48,886 nt of DNA from an uncultured Granulosicoccaceae bacterium (lineage in GTDB: Bacteria; Pseudomonadota; Gammaproteobacteria; Granulosicoccales; Granulosicoccaceae), in assembly GCA_937923745.1 (NCBI GenBank), contig CALDUO010000018.1, forward strand, positions 1-48,886. Direction: 5' to 3'. Below the pieces are notes generated by a model, which worked only from the letters and a program-made list of their open reading frames with translations, did no database searches and was not told where the DNA came from. Within the stretch, counting starts at the first letter, position 1, and every line of letters starts with the position of its first letter. Positions 41,975 to 48,886 of this stretch are shown piece by piece. Position numbers and translations under genes: made by a program.

Positions 41975-42919
41975 ATGACTGAAACCGTATTATTGATGGG
42001 CCCTTTGATGGAGACTGTCATGGAAGAACTCGACCACCATTATACTGTGCATCGTTATTACACCGCCGATGACCCGGACGCACTGGTGGCTTCACTGGCT
42101 GGCTCCCTGAAAGCCGTTGTCACTGACGGCGGAACCGGCGTCTCGGAAGCGGTTCTGTCACAACTGCCACACGTCGAAGTGGTGACGGTATTTGGGGTGG
42201 GTGTTGACGCGGTGGCACTCGATTATTGCAAAGCCCGCAACATCAAAGTAACCAACACTCCTGACGTGCTTAGCGATGATGTCGCCGATATGGGCGTGGC
42301 GTTGATGCTCGCGGCATCCAGACAAATGATCACCGGCGATGCACACGCCAGAACCGGTCAATGGGCCGCACAGGGAGCAATGCCACTGACCACACGCATG
42401 ACCGGTAAACGTGCCGGTATTTTTGGTATGGGAAGCATTGGGCTTCGCCTTGCCAACCGGTTAACGGCCTTCGATATGGATGTCAGTTATTGCAACAGAA
42501 ACAAGCGCTCTGACGCCAGTTATCGTTATTACAGCGATCTGCTTGAAATGGCACATGAGGTCGATTATCTCGTCATAGCCGCATCTGCATCACCCTCTAC
42601 CCAGCACATTATTAATGCCGAAGTGCTCAGCGCATTGGGGTCAAACGGATACCTGATTAACGTCTCGCGCGGCAGTCTGGTTGACGAACCGGCACTGATT
42701 GAAGCACTGGAAAAGGGCACAATTAAAGGTGCGGGTCTCGATGTGTTCGCTGAAGAACCCAAGATACCGGCTGCGCTTTGCGCCATGCCTCAGGTTGTCA
42801 TGCAACCACATCATGCCAGTGGTACAGTAGAAACACGACAGGCAATGGGACGGGTCGTCACCGACAACCTCGCAGCCTACTTTGCCGGTAAGCGCCTGCT
42901 TACCGAATATTATATGTAA
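41975..42919 (+). CDS. D-isomer-specific 2-hydroxyacid dehydrogenase
   Basis: 314 residues. The NAD(P)-binding motif is GIFGMGSIGLRLA, and the catalytic residues are visible as Arg in NVSRGSLVDE, Glu in GLDVFAEEPKIP and His in VMQPHHASGTVE. It most resembles glyoxylate/hydroxypyruvate or 2-ketogluconate reductases. Its place between gluconokinase (27 bp upstream) and 6-phosphogluconate dehydrogenase suggests reduction of 2-ketogluconate or another 2-ketoaldonate to the gluconate level. No regulatory site was seen. A small hairpin, AGCGGC...GCCGCT, lies just past its stop near 42938-42958. Confidence 0.9.
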   Translation: MTETVLLMGPLMETVMEELDHHYTVHRYYTADDPDALVASLAGSLKAVVTDGGTGVSEAVLSQLPHVEVVTVFGVGVDAVALDYCKARNIKVTNTPDVLSDDVADMGVALMLAASRQMITGDAHARTGQWAAQGAMPLTTRMTGKRAGIFGMGSIGLRLANRLTAFDMDVSYCNRNKRSDASYRYYSDLLEMAHEVDYLVIAASASPSTQHIINAEVLSALGSNGYLINVSRGSLVDEPALIEALEKGTIKGAGLDVFAEEPKIPAALCAMPQVVMQPHHASGTVETRQAMGRVVTDNLAAYFAGKRLLTEYYM

Positions 42920-43004
42920 CGACAAGCCCCACACGCCAGCGGCTACACTCTGGCCGCTACATACAGGGTTTGACTCATCTTAAGTTATTGAAGGACAGCG
43001 GTAC

Positions 43005-44456
43005 ATGACAGATAAAAGTGACATTGCATTAATCGGACTTGCAGTGATGGGACAAAATCTCATTCTGAACATGAACGACAACGGGTTCAGAGTCACAGCC
43101 TACAACCGCACCACATCAAAACTAGAAGCCTTCCTCAAAGGCTCTGCAGCCAACACCAACATTGTAGGTGCCGAAACACTCGAAGAGCTTGTTGACTCCC
43201 TGTCTGTTCCACGCAAAATCATGTTGATGGTGCGCGCCGGTAACGCCGTCGATGCCACCATCGAATCACTGATACCGCTACTGTCTCCCGGCGACGTTAT
43301 TATCGATGGCGGCAACTCCAACTTTGACGACTCTATTCGTCGCACGGCATGGCTCAACGATCACAACCTGTTATTCGTGGGTGCCGGTGTCTCGGGAGGG
43401 GAAGAAGGCGCACGCAACGGTCCTTCCATCATGCCCGGTGGCAATCCCGATGCATGGCCGTTGGTCAAACCCATCCTCCAGGCCATAGCCGCCAAAACCA
43501 ATGACGGCACACCTTGCTGCGAATGGGTCGGAGAAGACGGTGCCGGCCATTTTGTTAAAATGGTGCACAACGGCATTGAGTACGGCGACATGCAACTGAT
43601 CACCGAGGCCTACCACTTCATGAAGTCGGTACTCGGTATGTCTAACGACGAAATGCAAGCCGCCTTTGCCGAGTGGAACACCGGCGACCTTGAAAGCTAT
43701 CTGATTGAAATTACCGCAGAGATACTGGGTTATCAGGAAAACGGCGAGTATGTGCTTGACTACATTCTGGATAAAGCAGGCCAAAAAGGCACTGGCAAAT
43801 GGACAGCCATTAATTCACTGAATTTGGGTATACCACTGACACTGATTGGCGAGGCCGTATTTGCACGCGCGTTATCTGCATTAAAAGACGAGCGTGTCCA
43901 GGCTTCCACAGTATTAACCGGCCCTGAGCCCTTGTCACTCGATGAACGACAAGTGTGGATTAACCATTTGGGACAGGCCTTGTTGGCATCCAAAATTATT
44001 TCGTATGCACAGGGCTTTATGTTGCTGCGAGCTGCTGCAGAAGAGAATAGCTGGTCACTTGACTACGGCGCTATTTCTCAGTTGTGGCGAGAGGGCTGCA
44101 TCATACGGTCGGTATTTCTCGACGACATTAAAGCGGCGTACGATAAAGACAGCGCACTAAACAATCTGCTGCTCGATAGCTACTTTTCCGACAAAATGAC
44201 ACAGTCACAACCTGGCTGGCGTCAGGTGGTTGCTACCGCTGTGAGTGCGGGCATACCAGTGCCAGCCATGAGTTCGGCACTGGCGTTTTACGACGGTTAT
44301 CGTACCGAACGACTACCGGCCAACTTACTGCAGGCGCAGCGTGACTATTTCGGTGCCCATACGTACGAACGCACCGACGCACCTGCAGGCGAGCGTTTTC
44401 ACACCGACTGGACCGGCGAAGGTGGCGGCGTTTCCAGTACCAGTTATCTGGCCTGA
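43005..44456 (+). CDS. gnd: 6-phosphogluconate dehydrogenase (decarboxylating)
   Basis: 483 residues, the usual long-form length. ATG at 43005 follows GAAGGA. Landmarks are the NADP fold IALIGLAVMGQNLILNMND, DGGNSNFDDSIRR, GVSGGEEGARNGPSIMPGG and the family signature HFVKMVHNGIEYGDMQLI, with catalytic Lys and His/Asn. It oxidises 6-phosphogluconate to ribulose-5-phosphate with release of CO2 and NADPH. With gluconokinase it would channel gluconate into the oxidative pentose phosphate pathway. dgcA starts 15 bp after its stop, so the three 3' genes are probably one operon. Confidence 0.95.
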   Translation: MTDKSDIALIGLAVMGQNLILNMNDNGFRVTAYNRTTSKLEAFLKGSAANTNIVGAETLEELVDSLSVPRKIMLMVRAGNAVDATIESLIPLLSPGDVIIDGGNSNFDDSIRRTAWLNDHNLLFVGAGVSGGEEGARNGPSIMPGGNPDAWPLVKPILQAIAAKTNDGTPCCEWVGEDGAGHFVKMVHNGIEYGDMQLITEAYHFMKSVLGMSNDEMQAAFAEWNTGDLESYLIEITAEILGYQENGEYVLDYILDKAGQKGTGKWTAINSLNLGIPLTLIGEAVFARALSALKDERVQASTVLTGPEPLSLDERQVWINHLGQALLASKIISYAQGFMLLRAAAEENSWSLDYGAISQLWREGCIIRSVFLDDIKAAYDKDSALNNLLLDSYFSDKMTQSQPGWRQVVATAVSAGIPVPAMSSALAFYDGYRTERLPANLLQAQRDYFGAHTYERTDAPAGERFHTDWTGEGGGVSSTSYLA

Positions 44457-44471
44457 CCCACCGCCGGTTTA

Positions 44472-45542
44472 ATGAACCTCACCTACCAAAGTATCCGACT
44501 GGGGAAACGGTTTCCGCTGCGTATCAGTCGCGGTGTTCATGCCGCATCAGACAATCTGTTCATTACACTCGAACACGACGGCGTCACCGGCCTGGGCGAA
44601 ATGGCACCCGGTAGCACCGAGGGCGCAGCGACCGCCGAAGCCGGTGCCAGCGCCATTCAAACCTTTATCACTGACAACGATATCTCCGGCCTCACCCCGG
44701 CACAGTCATGGCAACTCGCACAAGAGCAGCAACTACCGGCGTGCGCGTTAGCCGCACTCGACATCGCACTCTGGGACCGGTGCGCCAAGGTTCAGCAGCA
44801 GCCTTTATATCAATGCCTTGGGTTTAACAAACCGGCTGTTCCCACCTCGGTCACCATTGGTATCAACCCACCCGAGGTCGTGCGTGAACGCATCCCGCTG
44901 TTACTCGACGGCACCGGTGTCCGGTCACTCAAAATCAAACTGGGCTCACCCGACGGGATTGATGCGGACAAAGCCATGTACGAGCAGGTCATCGAGAGTG
45001 TTGCACCGTACGACGTGCAGTTGCGTGTTGATGCCAACGGAGGTTGGAGTGTTGAGTCGGCCATACACATGATGCAATGGATCAGTGATCGTGGTGCAGA
45101 CTACATAGAGCAACCACTGGCAGAAGGCATGGAAGAAGCACTGCCCGAACTCTACAAAAACCGACCGCTGCCTATTTTTATTGATGAGTCTTGCCGCTCC
45201 AGCGACGATGTCGGCAAATGGGCGCACTGCATCGACGGCGTGAACATGAAGCTTATGAAGTGCGGGGGGATTACGGGGGCGCTGGCTATTGTTCGGGCGG
45301 CCAAACAGCATAACCTGAAAACCATGATTGGCTGCATGGGTGAATCATCGGTATCGATTGCTGCCGGTGTTGCAGTATCGGGTGCACTGAACCATATAGA
45401 CCTCGACTCGCACCTCAACCTGGCACCCGATCCGGCAAGCGGTGCACCGTTGGTAGACGGCGTGATAGTACCCTTGGATGTGCCAGGTCACGGTGCAACC
45501 CTGAAAGCCGAATTTCTGAACACAGGCCAGATCCCATGCTGA
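44472..45542 (+). CDS. dgcA: N-acetyl-D-glutamate racemase (dipeptide epimerase-like)
   Basis: 356 residues, enolase superfamily of the muconate-cycloisomerase group. The active-site residues are in place: KIKLG (KxK) for the first base, VDANGGW, IEQPLAEGM and FIDESC for the three metal ligands, and NMKLMKCGG for the second lysine. By sequence alone this is the dipeptide-epimerase group (L-Ala-D/L-Glu epimerase). The overlapping next gene is a DUF1611 protein, and the pair is the arrangement named dgcA-dgcN in marine bacteria, where DgcA racemises N-acetyl-D-glutamate to the L form. I therefore prefer that role, with dipeptide epimerase as the alternative. It starts 15 bp after gnd. Confidence 0.85.
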   Translation: MNLTYQSIRLGKRFPLRISRGVHAASDNLFITLEHDGVTGLGEMAPGSTEGAATAEAGASAIQTFITDNDISGLTPAQSWQLAQEQQLPACALAALDIALWDRCAKVQQQPLYQCLGFNKPAVPTSVTIGINPPEVVRERIPLLLDGTGVRSLKIKLGSPDGIDADKAMYEQVIESVAPYDVQLRVDANGGWSVESAIHMMQWISDRGADYIEQPLAEGMEEALPELYKNRPLPIFIDESCRSSDDVGKWAHCIDGVNMKLMKCGGITGALAIVRAAKQHNLKTMIGCMGESSVSIAAGVAVSGALNHIDLDSHLNLAPDPASGAPLVDGVIVPLDVPGHGATLKAEFLNTGQIPC

Positions 45543-46576
45543 CATCATCACACAAGCTTGCTATCTACATGGAAGACAGCCTGCACAGCGATTTCGGTAA
45601 AATGGGTTACGGCGTCATGCGTTATAACGGCGCGCAAATTACCTGCATTATCGACTCGGTACATGCCGGCAAGAACATCAATGAAGTAACGTCACACGCG
45701 TACCCGTTTCCTATCGTCGGCTCAGTTGAAGAAGCAGCCGCACGAGGCGCTGACGTCATGCTGCTTGGTATTGCGCCCTCGGGTGGTCGTATCCCCGACT
45801 CCTGGTATGCGCCCATGGAGACAGCGCTGTCAAAGGGTATGTCAATCATCAATGGTCTGCACGATCTTCTGGCCGAGCGATTGGCGGCGCAATTGATCAA
45901 CCCCGAGACCCAATGGATTTGGGATGTCAGAAAGCCTGCGTTTACCCCAGATATTGCCTCCGCACGAGCAGCTACGTTAACCAACAAACGGGTGTTGATG
46001 ATTGGTACCGATATGGCCATCGGAAAAATGACCGCAGGCCTCGAGCTCTATCACTGGACCCAACAACAACCTATAAAAAGCGCCTTTGTCGCCACCGGCC
46101 AAATTGGAATTACCGTGACCGGACGCGGCATTCCGTTAGACGCCTACAAGGTTGACCTTGCCTGTGGTGCTGTTGAACACGTAGTTATGGAAGCAGCTGA
46201 CAACGATATTATATTTATCGAGGGCCAAGGATCCCTTGCGCATCCGGCAAGCACCGCGACGCTGCCACTTATGCGCGGCAGCTGTGTTAACCGAATGATA
46301 CTGTGTCACCGCACCGGTGTTGATCACCTGCGCACATCACAAGACCTGAAACTGCCGCCGCTACCTGAATTTATCAAGCTCAACGAAGACGTCTCATCCG
46401 CTTGCGGTGGCTTACCCCGAGCCAAAGTTGTTGGCATTGCCGTAGACACCTCACGTGAAGATGAGCAGAGTGCCATACAGTCACTAAAAGACATTGAAGC
46501 GCTCACCTCATTACCCACCGATGATGTGGTGCGTTTTGGTGCCGGTAAATTAGGGCAGGCGCTACTGGACTCCTAA
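45536..46576 (+). CDS. dgcN: D-glutamate N-acetyltransferase (DUF1611 family)
   Basis: 346 residues. ATG at 45536 overlaps the dgcA stop by 7 bases. The N-terminal Rossmann-like half includes YGVMRYNGAQITCIIDSVHA; the C-terminal half has a P-loop-like MIGTDMAIGKMTAGLEL, VATGQIGITVTGRGIPLDAY and FIEGQGSLAHPAS, the DUF1611 features. DgcN proteins acetylate D-glutamate on nitrogen with acetyl-CoA, and DgcA then racemises the product; an amidohydrolase is needed to give L-glutamate, and none is seen here. The role is inferred from the gene pair and known DgcN relatives. No regulator of the pair lies in the window. Confidence 0.85.
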   Translation: MLTSSHKLAIYMEDSLHSDFGKMGYGVMRYNGAQITCIIDSVHAGKNINEVTSHAYPFPIVGSVEEAAARGADVMLLGIAPSGGRIPDSWYAPMETALSKGMSIINGLHDLLAERLAAQLINPETQWIWDVRKPAFTPDIASARAATLTNKRVLMIGTDMAIGKMTAGLELYHWTQQQPIKSAFVATGQIGITVTGRGIPLDAYKVDLACGAVEHVVMEAADNDIIFIEGQGSLAHPASTATLPLMRGSCVNRMILCHRTGVDHLRTSQDLKLPPLPEFIKLNEDVSSACGGLPRAKVVGIAVDTSREDEQSAIQSLKDIEALTSLPTDDVVRFGAGKLGQALLDS

Positions 46577-46845
46577 GCATCAACAAGCGACGGCTGTTAA
46601 TGGTTAATCTTAGCACCAACAACCGCTATAACCCGTGCTGATAGGACCGTCCAAACCGGCCCAAGCCATCCTCAAGCAACGAAGATTAACTACAACCCAC
46701 CAAGACGAGAATTGCGTCACACAAAGTACGGTAATTTCTGTACGGCATGACTGCTGCTTTTGTATGCCATACGCGTAATCGCGCCGTCTAAAGGATCACT
46801 GAAATTCTGTCGATAACTGTTCAACTATTCCGGCAGAATGACACC

Positions 46846-48129
46846 ATGAATCTTGTCCAACGGTTGTTCTCTTTCACCATACTGACCGCACTGTCGCTGA
46901 CAGCCCACGCACAGTCGTACACCTTTGAAGCCATTACCGATTTCCCGGACATCAACGCCTCACCAATCCCTTACTATCGCGATACCGGTGGTAGCCGCAA
47001 TGTACTGGCCATCAACGCAGAAGTAGAGGCCTATCGCGATGCATTCGCCACCGCAACCGTCACCTTTGCCGGAGAGTCTGGCACCTACAACCTGACGCTT
47101 AATACCCTTGGCGAACTCGACGGCGACTGTGAATACCGGGTAAGCATCAACAACACCATCATCGATACGGTGACCAACCCATCGGTTACCGTCGACTACA
47201 CACCCGTGCAACATACGTTTAATAACGTCACCATCAATACAGGAGACGTGATCGCCGTCTCAAGCAATGCCGTCTCCAACGGGCAAATACCAGAAGGAGA
47301 AGCGTTTGCATTCGCACGGGGCCGCTGGGGATCGTTAGAGCTTAACGCGGTCGAAGGCACGACAGAACCTCAGACACTGACCGACCTGAGCGTGACGGTG
47401 ACCAGCGACCTAACAAGCGACAACCCTCAAAACGATAACTCCGCAGCCACCGAAGTCGGCAGCAGCACCACCGCCACACTGACCGTCACAAATGCATCAA
47501 CGGACACTGTCGCCACCGGCGTCATCCTTACCGTCGAGCTATCAGAGGCTTTAACCGTGGAGACAACAGACAGCTGCACACTCGACGACAGCACACTGAC
47601 TTGCGATATAGAAGAACTGTCTCCCGGTGCCAGTGTGTCCCGTGTTATTGATGTGTCGTTCGATGAAGAAGGAACCGCAAATATCACGGCATCAGTTCAA
47701 AGTGATCAAATAGACACGAATAATGAGAATGACAGCAATACGGTATCGTTCAATGTTGCCGCCGCCACCAGTGATGCTACGGTACTTCCAACCGACACAG
47801 TGGATAACGGCAATGACGATAACCCGATCATCACCGATTCTCCAGACGCCGAAGTCACCGACAGCGACGAAGCATTTACTACAGAACCGGTCACTGAAAC
47901 ACCGGCGACGACAGAACCGAGCGACACAAATAACGAGACCTCTGACAACCCGTTTGATATAGTAAATACCACCACAACAGACGAAGCGACTTCAGCACCG
48001 GTAGACACGTCGGCTATTACGACGGGGTCTGGATCTGGTGGAAGTAGTGGCTTATTGTTTTTGATGATGTTGGCTGGTATGACAGGCTTGAGGTTTACAC
48101 GTAAGGGTTACGCGAACCTGACTCATTAA
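46846..48129 (+). CDS. Exported repeat protein with C-terminal sorting signal
   Basis: 427 residues. A signal peptide (MNLVQRLFSFTILTALSLTA) ends near AHA. Residues about 20-170 are a beta-rich domain of carbohydrate-binding type (VEAYRDAFATATVTFAG). Residues about 178-305 form a DUF11/CARDB-like immunoglobulin domain (TATLTVTNASTDTVATGV, LDDSTLTCDIEELSPG). A Thr/Asp/Pro-rich linker leads to GSGSGGSSG followed by a hydrophobic stretch LLFLMMLAGMTGL and RFTRK: a GlyGly-CTERM-like tripartite signal used for rhombosortase-type processing and surface delivery. It is probably a cell-surface or secreted protein. The start may be a little downstream, but the signal peptide supports 46846. Confidence 0.88.
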   Translation: MNLVQRLFSFTILTALSLTAHAQSYTFEAITDFPDINASPIPYYRDTGGSRNVLAINAEVEAYRDAFATATVTFAGESGTYNLTLNTLGELDGDCEYRVSINNTIIDTVTNPSVTVDYTPVQHTFNNVTINTGDVIAVSSNAVSNGQIPEGEAFAFARGRWGSLELNAVEGTTEPQTLTDLSVTVTSDLTSDNPQNDNSAATEVGSSTTATLTVTNASTDTVATGVILTVELSEALTVETTDSCTLDDSTLTCDIEELSPGASVSRVIDVSFDEEGTANITASVQSDQIDTNNENDSNTVSFNVAAATSDATVLPTDTVDNGNDDNPIITDSPDAEVTDSDEAFTTEPVTETPATTEPSDTNNETSDNPFDIVNTTTTDEATSAPVDTSAITTGSGSGGSSGLLFLMMLAGMTGLRFTRKGYANLTH

Positions 48130-48527
48130 CAATAGATGACACAGCGAGTCACCAACATTGACCTGAATCTGCTGGGTGCTACCATTGTCAGCCTTTTCCC
48201 GAGAACAATGACGCTGGAGTTATTCGTAGCTACTGGATTTACCGACGACAATATCTCGCCAAGCGTGTGACCCTACCTTTTAAACTGTCTGCGAAACTAG
48301 TATTTATACTGCCATCACCTCTCGATCTTCGAGCTGAACATAGTTATCGTTATTCATAGCATATCTCTTTAGTTAATTGATGGTTGTTGTGACTACAAAT
48401 TAACCAGACACACCACTTTCTTCATCCCTGTTCAAACATCATATTTCGTGCATTTTTAACAAAAATTATACTATTTTCATTGAACATCAACACATACAGT
48501 AAACCACGCACATTTAGCCGATAGAGC
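48130..48527. other. AT-rich gap, one possible 17-codon minus-strand frame
   Basis: About 400 bp with frequent stops. The only item of note is a 17-codon minus-strand frame at 48304-48357 (MNNDNYVQLEDREVMAV) with AAGAG about 9 bases upstream. It is too short to identify and is probably chance. The gap borders a decayed transposase and may itself be worn transposon or insertion-site DNA. Confidence 0.4.
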
Positions 48528-48886
48528 TCGCTGAACGAAAGCTGTCATCGTTCAACCGATGAAAATACGCTAGTTTGCCAATGCACAGGGTGTATTGGCA
48601 AAACCGATAAAATTAATGCTCGTATTATTGCGCAGCTCAAATCCGTTATGAAACCGCAGCCAAGGCCTGTTCCATCACCTGAAATACGCCATAGTCGCGA
48701 CCTCCTTTCTCGCAGACGTCAACTCATGGAAGCAAGAACTCAAGAACTTAACCGCAGCCACAAAGCAACGGTTCCGTTGGGAAGATCACATACCCGTATG
48801 ATCAAATTCCTCAACAAAGAAGTCGAATGGATAGATACACAGCTCGATAAAAGCGTTGCTGACATCGCGCAGTGGAAGCGAACCTC
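48528..48886 (+). pseudogene. Decayed IS110-family transposase fragment, open at window end
   Basis: Translation gives the IS110 hallmark only by switching frames: VQPMKIR then a TAG stop, FANAQGVLAK (48550-48603), then a one-base shift to TDKINARIIAQLKSVMKPQ and HSRDLLSRRRQLMEARTQEL (from 48603 on). The intact family motif reads roughly DFAKALGVLAKTDRIDAR. At least one stop and one frameshift therefore interrupt it, and upstream homology fades before a start codon. It is a remnant of a DEDD transposase. No terminal inverted repeats are seen; IS110 elements usually lack clear ones. The rest lies beyond the window. Confidence 0.75.

Noticed and set aside
48304-48357. 17-codon minus-strand frame with a weak ribosome binding site
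   Set aside because: Too short to separate from chance; kept only as a note in the gap entry.

Overview
The window looks like chromosome of a free-living, probably marine, heterotrophic proteobacterium, most likely a gammaproteobacterium. This is inferred from gene content, not from a marker gene: glycine-betaine uptake, a D-glutamate catabolic gene pair known from marine bacteria, a TauD/TfdA-type dioxygenase, Tat and lipoprotein export, a C-terminal sorting signal and moderate GC. No rRNA, tRNA, CRISPR array, prophage or intact transposon was seen. The only mobile-element trace is a decayed IS110-type transposase running off the right end.

Layout. 1-4.4 kb: a secreted WPPNHK-type protein cut by the left edge, an AT-rich gap of about 1 kb, a YidB-like protein, two lipoproteins and a LysR regulator. 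4.4-7 kb: a 55-residue protein divergent from lysR, a tandem repeat, and a divergent pair of a TauD-like dioxygenase and a Tat-exported metallo-beta-lactamase-fold protein. 7.3-10.4 kb: one large Amt-PAS-GGDEF-EAL protein joining an ammonium channel to cyclic-di-GMP enzymes. 10.8-15.4 kb: a ROK-type repressor divergent from a monosaccharide ABC transporter of the FrcBCA type. 15.5-20.6 kb: a membrane O-acyltransferase with SGNH domain, a ThuA-domain lipoprotein, a VOC protein and an exported protein. 20.9-23.4 kb: tungstate-type permease and ATPase without a binding protein, followed by a ureohydrolase. 23.5-26.5 kb: a convergent proX-proW-proV betaine operon with a terminator inside it. 27-33.4 kb: aldehyde dehydrogenase, a SWIM-SNF2 helicase and a MmgE/PrpD protein. 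33.5-39.9 kb: an AI-2E family permease, glutamine-dependent NAD synthetase, and a three-gene set built around a substrate-binding/VWA lipoprotein. 40-46.6 kb: SMP-30 lactonase, then a same-strand run of gluconokinase, 2-hydroxyacid dehydrogenase, 6-phosphogluconate dehydrogenase, dgcA and dgcN. 46.8-48.1 kb: a surface protein with a sorting signal.

How genes work together. The lactonase, gluconokinase and 6-phosphogluconate dehydrogenase form a plausible route from sugar lactone through gluconate to the pentose phosphate pathway. dgcN and dgcA would turn D-glutamate into N-acetyl-L-glutamate. ProXWV should import betaine-type solutes, and the FrcBCA-type transporter a sugar under control of the adjacent ROK repressor.

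The most unusual feature is not one gene. Short tandem arrays with 12- or 15-bp periods recur through the window, mostly at or just outside the ends of unrelated genes (both ends of the PrpD gene, the N-terminus of NAD synthetase, upstream of gluconokinase, inside the ThuA lipoprotein). A second repeat family, with the core GGACACCCCGAATC, lies in two gaps about 22 kb apart. The leading candidates for undescribed biology are this minisatellite behaviour, the SBP-VWA three-gene set, and the Amt-PAS-GGDEF-EAL sensor.
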